Positions 24,530 to 35,276 of a stretch of 64,000 bases of DNA are shown here, piece after piece. The DNA lies in assembly GCA_018902385.1 (NCBI GenBank), contig JABSSW010000034.1, forward strand, positions 1 to 64,000, read 5' to 3'. The notes below the pieces were generated by a model, which ran no database searches, had not been told where the DNA came from, and saw only the letters and a list, made by a program, of their open reading frames with translations. This stretch comes from Physcia stellaris. Its lineage: Eukaryota; Ascomycota; Lecanoromycetes; Caliciales; Physciaceae. The position numbers were made by a program, and so were the translations under genes. Position 1 is the stretch's first letter, and each line of letters opens with the position of its first letter.

Positions 24530-25330
24530 CGTTCATAATTTTGAATGATATAAAATTTTCGCAATTGAATGATTTTGCACATAATCGTTAAATCAATTTC
24601 GTGTCGACGACGTTGAAGTTTTTTTTTCGAATGTTACAAAAAAATTTCGATAACGATTATTTGATTATTTCATTTGAAATGATTGTTGAACGATATGTTG
24701 TCGCGAACAAATTGAAAAAATCGATTATCGTTATTTTGTATAAAATCAAAATTTCACATCGCATTGATTATTCACACATTGATTACACGAATTTGATTTT
24801 TACGACGTTGAATTGCGTTCGTTCAAAACGTCAAACATCAAATTTTCGATGATGATTATTTGCGTTTACATTTTCGAATGATGATCGTTGAATTGTAAAT
24901 TGAATTAAAAACAAACGCACGATTTTTGCTGCTAAATGTTCAAAAATTTGTATGAAATCAAAATTTCGCAATTGAATCACTTTTTACGCAATTGTCACAT
25001 CATTTTCATTTTTGCGAAATTGAATTTTTTCATCGAGCGTTACACATATCATGTTATCATTAAATATCAATTGCAAATGTATTATGAAATGATATCATAA
25101 TTGTTGAATTGAAAATTTTGAATGAACGCAAACTGAAAAGTCGAATTGTTATGAATTTGTATGAAACGAAATTTTCGCAATTGAATAACAATAACAATTC
25201 ATTCACTTGTCACATCATTTTCATTTTTGCAACATTGAATTTTTTTATCGAGCGTTACAAATATCAAATTTCACATGTTTATCATTTGTTATTTCAAATT
25301 TTGATGAAACGTCGTTCAAACGAATGATTT
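24530..25330. repeat. Dispersed ~200-bp repeat, three degenerate copies
   Basis: Segments with CGCAATTGAAT, TTGTCACATCATTTTCATTT and ATCGAGCGTTACAAATATCA occur at about 24735-24850, 24966-25058 and 25170-25285, roughly 205 bp apart in the last pair. Related copies are at about 57070-57170 and 59770-59875 (TTGTCACACAACTTTGATTT), there too close to the ~184-bp satellite. The repeat therefore travels with that satellite. Confidence 0.7.
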
Positions 25331-25399
25331 AAACAATCGATTTGATTGATTTTATTTTGACGTCGATCAAAACGAGTGATTGAAATTAACGATTTGATT

Positions 25400-25870
25400 G
25401 ATTCAAAACAAACAAATCGAGTTGAAAATTTCTAAATTTTTCGTCTGTTCGTCTCGTAATTCTAATTCGAATTCGCTATTCATTTGTTCGTGATAAAATC
25501 AATTTTAATTTCGCATTTTCGATACGTCAAATTTTCGTCGATAAAACGATTTCGATATCGATGTTTTATCGAGACTTTCGAATTTTCGAGATACAAAATT
25601 TCAAAAATTTCTTCAGTCGCTAATTCGATCGAACGTTTTCAATTTTATCACTTTTTATTTCATTTGAATAAATTTCGCAGATTTCAAAACTGATTTTACA
25701 TTAAAAATATGTCAAATATTCGATTCATTATCGCAATAATTTCATTGCGAAAAGAAACGACTTCGGTATCGATTTTTATCGGTTTAGTGTTTTTGCAATT
25801 CGAGATACAAAAATGAAAAATTTTATTAAAAAATCAGGCGCAATGCCCAAAATTATCGAAATCGATTTAT
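25400..25870. repeat. Degenerate remnants of the ~184-bp satellite
   Basis: Two weak units: CAGTCGCTAATTCGAT...TTTATCACTTTTTATTT near 25,615-25,665, and AGATTTCAAAACTGATTTTA near 25,679 with a GATACGTCAAAT segment near 25,527. They match the better arrays at 30.0 and 60.0 kb but are largely AT-converted. A short less-mutated tail (CAGGCGCAATGCCCAAAATT) is at about 25,837. Confidence 0.6.
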
Positions 25871-26335
25871 TTCGCAATAATTTTGAAAATCGATCGTTGT
25901 CAAATTTTGTTTTTACGTTGATTTTCGACAATTTGTCGATTTGATAATTCAACGCATTCGATAAAAATTCGATTTATTGATTATTTGAAATTCATTTTGA
26001 ATTTCAAAATAATCGTTTCGATTGAATCGTGTTTAAAATCGAAAAATCGTCGATTTTTCGTTTTACGAAATGTCGATTTTAAATTTTATAAAAAAATAAA
26101 ATTTGATTTTTTTTTTCAAATGAAATTTTTTGAAAAAAATCGAATAATTTTCAAAATTCGTTATCGATAAATTGTTTATATAAATGTTTAGAGTTCGTTT
26201 TTGTTGATTTGTAACAAATTTTCGAATAATTGTCGTTCAAAATCGTCAATTAATTGATTGAAAAATGTTCGTAATTTGTTGATTGAAATTTCAACGTTAT
26301 CGTATCGAAAAATATCGTTAGAAACGTTTGTAATT
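25871..26335. other. AT-rich stretch, possible 3' continuation of the relic
   Basis: No recognisable protein. If the minus-strand relic at 26.3-27.8 kb once continued into a helicase domain, it would lie here and further left; no DEAD/DEAH-type motif could be seen. Confidence 0.4.
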
Positions 26336-27840
26336 TTAAAATTTCTCGTTTCGTTCATCGAAATTTTTCGCGTTAAAGCTCGATAATTTTGTATTGTTTC
26401 GAAACAATTTCGTGAATCGTTTGAAAGACGTGTTCGAGTAAATTTTCGTGAAAAAACGATGACACGTTGAAATCGTTTTCGTCATCGTTTGTTTGTTTGT
26501 TCGTTTCGATAATTGACGTATAAAATAAAAATATCGAAGCATGTAAAGTAATTTGCTGCATAATTTTTCGATCATTGACGTTTTGATAAACGTTTTATCA
26601 ACAGAACTTATGATTTGCAAATAAAAAACGTGACAACAATACTGTCAAACGTTGCGTGTTTGTCGAGTCGTTTTTGTTTTTTTTTGACGTAATAATTCAA
26701 ACGTTAATCGAATAATAGACGTTTTAATTATTTGTTTAAATTCGTTTGTTGTTGTTTTTCGTTACTTCAATTTCGTTTGATTCGAGACAAAAGTTGAGTA
26801 ATTAATCGAATAGATTTTTGATATCGTCGTTGTAATAATCGGTTGCGAATAATTCGATTTTTCAATTTCGATTGAATAATAAATATAACAAATTAAATCT
26901 GCAAACGTCGAATAATAATCTTGATTTGTCGATGTATTTTGCAATTCTTGAAACGAATTCATTTTTTTGTTATGTGACGCAATATCGCTTGCTTTATCTG
27001 TATGTAACAATTGTTTTAATCGAATATCGAATTTTTGAATTAATTCGTTTGATTCGATTGCAAGTTCAATCGTTAATTCGTGTAAACAACGTAATTGTTC
27101 GTGTTGTTTCAAGAATTTTGTATTGACAAATTGTATTAAATCGTCAATTTTTATTTTCGAAATATTCGTGAAAATATGATTGTTGTAAAAACAAATTGTA
27201 TTCTTTGAATTGCGTCGTTTCGTTTCGTTGAATCGATTGCATTTTGATATCGTTTAATTGTTGATTATATTCGTTGATTTGATTTGTTTCGTCGTTTGTA
27301 AAATTTTGTTTGTAACGTTGAATTTTGACGTGTATCGTTAATTTGATTGTCGTTGAATAAAACAGCGAAATATTTTCGATATCGATTTGTTGTAAAAATT
27401 TGTGCGTAAATATTCGAATTATAAAACGAATTTGTTGATTGAGTCGTGTTTTTGAATTTATGTTTTTTGTTACAATGCATACGCATTTTTTTTTCGTTTC
27501 GTACAACGTACGAACAACTTTTGCATGAAAAAGCGTCGTTATATGTGTATAAAAACGGAAAAAAATGCTTGAAATTTTTCGAAATTTGAATATCTTTCGT
27601 TGAAACAAGTGAATAATTTTTCAATTCGTTGATAATTGATTTTTTTTCGTTGAAAGTTAAATTTCGATGTTGAACGTTAGAATTGAAATGAATAATCGAT
27701 TTGTCGTTATTTTCGTTGTTTATAACAACGTGACATTTTGTACAAAAAACGATTTTGAATTCTTCATTGTAATAAAGAAAATCGTTAATTTGTTGAACGT
27801 TGTCAATAACGTTAGAATTGTTAATATCGTAAAAAGACAT
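26336..27840 (-). pseudogene. Double-C2H2 (DUF3505/OrsC-like) protein relic of the telomere-linked helicase type
   Basis: Read leftwards from ATG 27,840. Residues 22-36 (YYNEEFKIVFCTKC) match the start of the fungal DUF3505-type fold, with Cys33, Cys36, His51 and His58 as a first zinc site. Residues 97-127 (a hydrophobic lead, then CKSCSYVVRNEKKMRMHCNKKH) hold Cys106, Cys109, His122 and His127 as a second. Then comes AQIFTTNRYRKYFAVL, the usual Q-x-F...YF segment. The similarity continues in another frame to 27,144 and again at 26762-27112 (MNSFQELQN...YYSTFADLICYIYY) and 26336-26620. In many ascomycetes this domain set precedes a RecQ-type helicase at chromosome ends; the helicase part is not seen here. 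At least three frames are used, so it is broken unless short introns account for some changes. The composition is Gly- and Trp-free, so it too has been mutated. The family call is from memory of the pattern. Confidence 0.65.
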
Positions 27841-27887
27841 TTTAAAAATTTTTTTTTTTAATGAAACAAATAGAAATAAGAACGTAA

Positions 27888-27995
27888 ACAATAAAACAAT
27901 AAAACAATAAAACAATAAAACAATAAAACAATAAAACAATAATAAAAAAAATAAAACAATAAAACAATAAAACAATAAAACAATAAACAATAAAC
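27888..27995. repeat. AATAAAAC microsatellite upstream of the relic
   Basis: About thirteen AATAAAAC units with one irregular stretch in the middle. It lies 50-155 bp upstream of the start of the minus-strand relic. Open frames that run through it (minus strand, to 28,083) give an artificial Leu/Phe/Tyr-rich leader that imitates membrane segments. Confidence 0.9.
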
Positions 27996-28129
27996 AAAAA
28001 ACAAAAACAATATATTGCAATATAAAACAATAAAGCAACAATGAAAAAACAATTGAAAAAACAAACAGAAAACAAATTAACAAATTGAAATAAACTTAAC
28101 GTTGAAAGATTTTTTTTTATATTTGAATT

Positions 28130-28335
28130 GTATTTCGCGTATGTAATACGTGTATAAACGTTGTACGTGTATATGTGTTTGTGAATATGTTGTTTGTGTA
28201 TATTTCGTGCGTGTGTTTCGTGTTTTGTTTTGTGTATATCGTTTGAATATGTATGTCGTAATGTTTCGTGTGTATATTTTGTATATTTGTTGCGAATATA
28301 TGTATCGTGTGTATGTTTCGTGTGTAAATGTGTGA
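28130..28335. repeat. GT-rich, strand-asymmetric tract
   Basis: The plus strand is mostly T and G (GTGTATATTTCGTGCGTGTG and similar), with hardly any C. The repeated word is roughly TGTGTATATTTCGTG. The frames on each strand are simple by-products. It may be a decayed minisatellite or, less likely, a decayed telomere-like tract. Confidence 0.7.
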
Positions 28336-28429
28336 AAATGAAAAGTGTGAATGATTGAAAATAAAATTACAAAGAAAATTTCGTTGTTTATATATTGCAA
28401 AAAAAATAAAATTTTATTATTAAAATTTA

Positions 28430-29420
28430 TTAAATTTATTCGTGCATGAATATTTATTTATTCATGCACGAATATTTATTTATTCATGCACGAATATTTA
28501 TTTATTCATGCACGAATATTTATTTATTCATGCACGAATATTTATTTATTCGTACGTAAATTAAATTGATTCGTGTAAAAATTAATTTGTATTGTTAAAA
28601 TTATTAAATTTATTCGTGCATGAATATTTATTTATTCATGCACGAATATTTATTTATTCATGCACGAATATTTATTTATTCATGCACGAATATTTATTTA
28701 TTGATACGTGAATTAAATTGATTCGTGTAAACATTAATTTGTATTGTTAAAATTATTAAATTTATTCATGCATGAATATTTATTTATTCATGCATGAATA
28801 TTTATTTATTCATGCACGAATATTTATTTATTCATGCACGAATATTTATTTATTCGTGTAAAAATTAAATTGTATTATCGAAATTAATAAAATTTATTTG
28901 TATTGTTAAAAATATTTATTTATTCATGCACGAATATTTATTTAAATTCATGCATGAATTAAATTATATTCGTGCATCGAATTATTTATTATATTCATGC
29001 ACGAATATTAATTTTATTCGTGCATCAATTAAATTATATTCGTGCATGAATATTTATTTAATCGTTTTTGAATAAATTTATTTATTCGTGCATATTATTC
29101 AATTTATTCGTGCATGAAATTAAATTTATTCGTGCATGAATTAATTTATTTATTCGTGCATGAATTAAATTATTAAATTAAATTTTATTCGTGCATCAAT
29201 TAAATTATATTCGTGTATTAATTAAATTTTATTCGTCATCAATTAAATTATATTCGTGCATGAATATTTATTTAATCAATTTTAAATAAATTTCTATTGT
29301 AAATATTATTCAATTATATTCGTGCATTAATTAAATTATATTCGTGCAAATTGAATTAAATTTTATTCGTGCATCAATTAAATTATATTCGTGCATGAAT
29401 ATTTATTTAATCGTGCATGA
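28430..29420. repeat. 22-bp minisatellite with near-palindromic core
   Basis: TATTTATTTATTCATGCACG plus AA repeats exactly every 22 bp (for example starts at 28451, 28473) in several runs to about 28,860. It then becomes irregular, with TTCGTGCATGAAT and TTCGTGCATCAAT words out to 29,420. ATTCATGCACGAAT and ATTCGTGCATGAAT, both common here, are reverse complements of each other. Runs are separated by three near-identical spacers containing AATTTGTATTGTTAAAATTA, so a higher-order unit of about 130-150 bp also exists. Confidence 0.9.
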
Positions 29421-29575
29421 ATAAAATTATTTATTTATGAATTAATTTTATTTTTAAATTAATTTTCATGTTTATTTAAACAATCATCATTTCACGTTTA
29501 TTTTTTTGTTGATTCAAATCATTTATTCAATCACAATTCATCATACAACGAATATATTTATTATTCAGCATAAAT

Positions 29576-29905
29576 ATGTCGATTTTTGTACACGAAAAAA
29601 TTCATATATCAATCGACAATTTCGAAACATATTTTGTTGATTTAATTGATCAAAAATTTATAATCAATGACGAACTTTTGATTATTTTGCTCAAATCAAA
29701 ACAAAACATCGAAATTTATTTTTGGATAAATATCGTTGATGACGACGAAAACGATGAAAATCGATTGAATAAAATTATAATTCGTGAATATAAACGATCT
29801 AATGTAAGTAATCAATAATTTGTATTAAAAATTATAAAATTTTAATTGTTATAGAAATTTATTCAATTTTCGAACGAACAAGAAAATTATTTTGAAAATT
29901 TGTGA
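29576..29905 (+). CDS. Possible small two-exon gene, unknown function
   Basis: ATG at 29,576 opens a frame of 76 codons (MSIFVHEKIHISIDNFETYF...) with one Trp and an acidic run (VDDDENDEN). It meets GTAAGT at 29,804; an ATAG acceptor ends at 29,854, giving a 51-base intron of typical fungal size. The second exon (29855-29905) adds KFIQFSNEQENYFENL and a TGA, for 92 residues in all. Without splicing the frame would add only four residues. Another GTAAGT...TTTACAG pair lies at about 29,938-30,026, so a longer transcript is possible. No signal peptide, membrane segment or known domain is visible. It sits between the 22-bp minisatellite and the ~183-bp satellite. Confidence 0.4.
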
Positions 29906-30039
29906 TCATAAAATTCAATAATTTTTCGAAATACAATGTAAGTTTGAAATTCGAATTGTATTGATTTAAATTATTAATTTATTTTTAATATACAATGATA
30001 ACATGTTAATTTTTTTTTATTTACAGTTTATATATCAAT

Positions 30040-31015
30040 TTTAATAGCAATTTCGATAACGTCTTTTTTTTATAAAATTGTCAAATTTTACGTCAATTTT
30101 CAAATCAATTGTACGCAAGAAAATTCGATATTCGAATAATTTTTCGACGAAAATTTCAAAAATTCGTATAAAATTAATCGTTAATGCGATTAATTTCAAT
30201 TTGATCACTTTTTAATTTGATTTTTCACGTAAATTTCATAATTGATTTTAGAATTTCGATACGTGTAATATTCATCGAGAAATGACTTCACGTTCAATCA
30301 AAGGTAGAAACTTCGCGAAATTTCGAGTTCATCGAAAACTTCAAAAATTCGTAACAAATTAGTCGCTAGTCCGATTCGATTCAATTTCATCATTTTTCAT
30401 TTCTGTTCTCTACGTAGATTTCAGAACTGATTTCAGATTTTTGATACGTGTAATATTCATCGAGAAACGACTCCATTTTCAACCAAATCTCGAAACTTCG
30501 AGAAAATTCGAGTCAAAAAAGTTTGAAAAATTCGTAACAAATTAGCCGCTAGCCCGATTTGGCCCAACCTCACCACTTTTCATTTTCATTTTTTACGTAG
30601 ATTTCAGAACTGGTTTCAAATTTTCGATACGTGTAATATTCATCGAGAAACGACTCCACTTCCAATCAAATCTTGGAACTTCGAGAAATTTCGAGTGAAC
30701 GAAATTTCAAAAATTCGTAACAAATTAGCCGCTAGCCCGATCCGGCCCAGTCTCATCACTTTTCAATTCAATTTTTTACGTAGATTTAAGAACTGGTTTC
30801 AAATCTTTGATACGTGTAATATTCATCGAGAAAACTCAATTCCAATCAAATCTCGGAACTTCGAGAAATTTCGAGTGAACAAAATTTGAAAAATTCGTAA
30901 CAAATTAGCCGCTAACCCGATCCGGACAAACTATATGTCTTTTTAACTCCATTTTTTACGTAGATTTCAGAACTGGTTTCAGAATTTCGATAGATGCAAT
31001 ATTCATCGAGAAAAA
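30040..31015. repeat. ~183-bp satellite array 1 with mutation gradient
   Basis: The landmark AATTCGTAACAAATTAG recurs at about 30166 (diverged), 30351, 30534, 30717 and 30897, a period of 180-185 bp. Each unit contains GATACGTGTAATATTCATCG, ACTTCGAGAAATTTCGAG-like words, and GCTAGCCCGATCCGGCCCA. The left units are AT-converted (GTTAATGCGATTAATTTCAA), while units three and four keep CC, CT and GG. The last unit is a variant (CCGGACAAACTATATGTC). Confidence 0.9.
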
Positions 31016-31049
31016 ACGACTTCACTTCAACAAATCTTTAGTGGTTGAA

Positions 31050-31127
31050 AGTGAAGCTAAGTAATCCTAATCTCACTCATCAAATCGGTTGGAAATGATG
31101 CATCACTTCCGTTAAAGTGAATGTTAA
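31050..31127. repeat. Conserved tail of satellite array 1
   Basis: GAAGCTAAGTAATCC, TCACTCATCAAAT and CCGTTAAAGTGAATGTTAA occur here, and in the same order and spacing at 61,145-61,220, after the other array. It has short inverted pieces (TCACTTCCGTTAAAGTGA), but no tRNA box pair is convincing. Confidence 0.75.
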
Positions 31128-31855
31128 TGATTGTTTTTTGAATTCAATTGTTGTGATCAAAATCGCACGAATGAATTTTTTTTACACGTTTGCGTCATCG
31201 TGAAAATTCAATAGATTTTGTTTCAAAAAAAATTTCGTTTCATGAAAAAAATGTTTTGTGAAACGATTCGCGAAATTTTTTCAATCGAATTTCGTTTCGA
31301 TTATTCGACGCTTTTCGCGTCGCGAATTAAATTCATAAAAATTTTAAATTTTAAAAAATTATTCGTGTTCATTTTCGAATTGCGAAATCGATAAAAACAA
31401 ATGTTTTACAAATTGCAAAATCGAATTCGTTTGATATTATTTTTTTTTCATGAAATTTTTGAAACTTTTTTCGTGTTGTTTTTCGAATATTCACACAGTT
31501 GTTGTCGCGACAAACATTATTTTCAATATACGTTTCAAATTCAATGATGAATGACAATTTCTGATAAACAATTAATCGATCAAATTTTTTTGAATAATAA
31601 TTTCATATATTTTGTTTCAAAATTGAAAAAACAAAAACGAACGCAATCAATCGTGCAATCGACATTCGTTTTTTGAATTTGTTTTTGATGTTTGCATGAA
31701 ATTTTTAACAACATTCTTGATTTCGAAACGAAATCGTTTTTTCAAATTTTCGACAATTGCGCGAATGAACAAATATCGCTCGAAACAATCGAATTTCAAT
31801 TCGAATTTGAAATACGATTCAACAATTTTTATAAAACAGAATTTTTTCATTTATT
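31128..31855. other. AT-rich stretch, no gene recognised
   Basis: Only minus-strand frames at 31369-31557 and 31647-31850 and overlapping plus-strand frames that run into the 92-bp array. No recognisable protein or RNA. Confidence 0.45.
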
Positions 31856-31859
31856 TATT

Positions 31860-32325
31860 GTTTGTTTCACATTACGATTCGAATTTTCGCAATCATTTCA
31901 TGTTCAATTCAAAACAATGTCAATCGATTTTGAAATTCATTCGTCAAAAAAATTGATTTCACATCACGATTCGAATTTTCGCAATCATTACATGTTCAAT
32001 TCAAAACAATGTCAATTGATTTTAAAATTCATTCGTCAAAAAATTGATTTCACATCACGATTCGAATTTTCGCAATTATTACATGTTCGATTCAAAACAA
32101 TGTCAATTGATTTTAAAATTCATTCGTCAGAAAAATTGATTTCACATCACGATTCGAATTTTCGCAATCATTACATGTTCAATTCAAAACAATGTCAATT
32201 GATTTTAAAATTCATTCGTCAGAAAAATTGATTTCACATCACGTTTCGAATTTTCGCAATCATTACACGTTCAGTTCAAAACAATGTCAATCGATTTTAA
32301 AATTCATTCGTCAAAAAAATTGATC
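31860..32325. repeat. 92-bp tandem array, five units
   Basis: TTCACATCACGATTCGAATT recurs at about 31865, 31958, 32049, 32141 and 32233. Each unit continues TTCGCAATCATTACATGTTC and ends CATTCGTCAAAAAAATTGA. The period (91-92 bp) is not a multiple of three, so the 179-residue plus-strand frame through it is incidental. Confidence 0.9.
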
Positions 32326-32820
32326 GATGAAATTTCGTTTCGAAAACACGATCGACAATGCTGCGTTAACGATCGAATACATGAACGAATTAATTCGAAA
32401 AATCTAAACAGATTGAATAGCGAAAAATTTCGTGTTTGCAAAAATTTTTCGTGTTTCAATCGAAAACTGAAATATACGACTCGATAATTTTTATAATTTT
32501 AATGTTTTTTTTCTTTTCATTTATTGCTTGTTTTACATTACGATTCGAGTTTTCGCAATCATTTCATGTTCAATTTAAAACAATGTCAATCGATTTTAAA
32601 ATTCATTCGTCAAAAAAATTGATTTCACATCACGTTTCGAGTTTTCGCAATCATTACACGTTCAATTCAAAACAATGTCAATCGATTTTAAAATTCATTC
32701 GTCAAAAAAATTGATCAATGAAATTTCGTTTCGAAAACACGATCGACAATGTTGCATTAACGATCGAATACATGAACGAAATAATTCGAAAAATTTAAAC
32801 AAATTGAATAACAAAAAATT
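32326..32820. repeat. Duplicated flank plus two more 92-bp units
   Basis: The segment GAAATTTCGTTTCGAAAACA...GAACGAATTAATTCG at 32328-32440 is repeated at 32718-32815. Between them lie two further 92-bp units (32,526-32,710). The array plus its right flank was therefore duplicated as a block of about 390 bp. Confidence 0.8.
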
Positions 32821-33200
32821 TTCATGATTTGCGAAAAATTTTTCGTGATCGCGAAAAATCTTTTTGACATCGAAAATTTTCGAAAATTTTCGAAAATTTT
32901 CGAAAAATGTCGAAATTGCAACAATTGCAAAAATTGCAAAAATTTTTCTTGATTTGCAAAAATTTTTCGTGATTTGCAAAAATTTTTCGTGATTTGCGAA
33001 AAGTTTTTCGTGATCGCGAAAAATTTTTTTGACATCGAAAATTTTCGAAAATTTTCGAAAATTTTCGAAAAATGTCGAGATTGCAACAATTGCAAAAATT
33101 GCAAAAATTTTTCGTGATTTGCAAAAATTTTTCGTGATCGACAAAAAATTTTCATGATTTGCGAAAAGTTTTTCGTAATCGCGAAAAATTTTTTTTGATT
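32821..33200. repeat. Nested repeats: 165-bp unit made of 20-bp and 10-bp words
   Basis: A unit of about 165 bp occurs twice (GACATCGAAAATTTTCG at 32,866 and 33,031). Inside it, GATTTGCAAAAATTTTTCGT (20 bp) and CGAAAATTTT (10 bp) each repeat in tandem, along with TTGCAACAATTGCAAAAATT. Many of the words are self-complementary. Lys/Phe/Ser-rich minus-strand frames through it are by-products. A related array is at 41,520-41,930. Confidence 0.9.
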
Positions 33201-35276
33201 GTTTGATATTTTCATCATTCAAATTTATTGTTTTTTTTTGATTTTCGATCGTGATTTTGAGTTTGAAAAATCATTTCAAAAATCACATGCAAAAATTGAC
33301 AAATCATTATCGCAATGAACATCATCAATTTATTGCAAATCGTTGATCACATTTTTTCATCATTTGATCATGAAATCAGTTTTTGATTTTGCGTTTTTTT
33401 GTGTTTGATAAAATGTTGAACAATTTCAATTTATTTTCACGACGATCATTTGTGATTTGAAATCAGATAAAAAATCGAAATTTTTTAATTTATGATTCGT
33501 TGATTCAATTTTGCAATATTTTCGTTTTATGATAAAATTTTTTTTTTCGAAACAATAATTTCGATATCGACAATGATAAACACGAATTGATAAAACATTT
33601 TGAAAAAAATCGAATAAACGTTTTAATAAATTTTTTGTTCAAACATTTCAAAAATCAAATTTGCGAAATATAACATTCATTAACGAAATTTATTTTCGTC
33701 AATTTTCAAATTAATCATTCATTTCTAAAAATCGTTATTTATTTTGTTTTATGTTTCGATGAATTTCGTGAAAAATTACAAACATTTCGCGAAAAATTAA
33801 AAACATTTCGTGAAAAATTACAAACATTTCGTGAAAAATTACAAACATTTAGTCAATGTGAACGACGTCGAAAAATAAACATCATGCGAAAAGATCATGA
33901 AAATCGATCAAAAAAATCTAAATTTTAATAATGATTTGTTTATCGAATTTACGTTATTTGCGTTCAAGACGTGAATGTTCGAAATAATTGTCGCATTCAA
34001 AACACGTCGATTATATTTTTAAATTATCGATTTGAATTATTGCTTTTTGTGTGCAAAGTTTGAGTCAACGATAACGAAAATCTTTTTTCATTCATTTTCG
34101 AAAATTACATCGCATTTCGACGTTAAATCAATGTTTTCGACACATGTTCGAATGCATGTCATTGAATGATTGCGAATATTCATTTCAATTATCATCGTGT
34201 TTCATTGAATGCATGTTTACACAAAATTCAAATATCGATTAAAATGTTCTGATTGATAATGATAAATTGACGATCATGATTCAAACATGAATTTCGACGA
34301 ATCTTTTCTGTTTTTGCGTTTTTCAAAAAAAACAAATCGAATGTGAATTTTTTATCAATCGTTGTTCATCATAATGTAATTTCTTTGTAAAGTCACACGA
34401 TTGAAAAATATGATGTATGATTTATTTTTCACAAAACTAGTAACATTGAATTGATTTCACGATATATCGTTTTCAAAAATAATAAACGTTGTTTGATCGC
34501 ATTGTTGTTTGTTTAAATATGTTCGTTGCTAATAAATGCTGATGATTTCAATCTGAATAAGAAATGTCAATATTGAAAAATTTTTTGATTTTTTTCAATT
34601 TTGATTTTTAATTATTTCACGAAAACATCACGAAAAACATTATGATTTAACTGTAAATAAAAATCAAAATTTTTCAACGTGTTTCGTGTCGAAAAAAAAA
34701 AAAAAAAAAAAAAAAAATCATTCATCAACGTTTTTGAAACGATAAAAAGAATTGAAACATCATGAAAAAAATGTTGATAACGAAAATATAATTTTGAAAA
34801 AAATTGCATCACGATATCGATTTTTGAAAAAATTCACATCGAATTTGATATCACAATTCATGAAACAATTTCATGTTTCGATAAAACGTCAATTGAAAAT
34901 TTGACGTTCAATGATTTGATTTATCGTCATCGTTGTCGTTGTTTTGAAATTCATTTTCATCATTTTCGTTTGAAATCGAATCAATCAATGTTTCGAATTT
35001 TTCGATTTTTTCGACAAAAAAATAATCATTTTCACAATAAATTTTTAAAACGTCGATTTCAAGAATCTTGACGATTTTTTCAAGTTTGACATATATTTCG
35101 TCATTTTTTCAAAACAGATTTTTTCAAAAATCGTTCAAGTTTCGTTGACAGTCGTGATTTCAATATCTGAACACATTAATGAAATTTCAAATCGTAATAT
35201 TTGAATTTGTTGTTTTATTTGTCATGACAATTGTCAACACAATTTTTGTTTCATCAAAAACATGAACGATATTCAA
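33201..35276. other. AT-rich stretch, 22-bp repeat and A-run, no gene
   Basis: Four units of a 22-bp repeat (TTTCGTGAAAAATTACAAAC) lie at 33762-33855. A 26-base A-run sits at 34692-34717. No open frame above about 70 residues and no recognisable product. Confidence 0.6.

Noticed and set aside
27265-28083. Long hydrophobic N-terminus on the double-C2H2 relic
   Set aside because: That leader is a translation of the AATAAAAC microsatellite; the family-like sequence begins at the ATG at 27,840.
31050-31127. tRNA-like or SINE-like sequence in the satellite tail
   Set aside because: No consistent A-box and B-box pair and no cloverleaf could be drawn; the second copy at 61,145 differs in the places that would matter.
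34692-34717. Poly(A) tail of a retroposed copy
   Set aside because: The A-run has no recognisable LINE, SINE or gene sequence on either side and similar T- and A-runs occur elsewhere.
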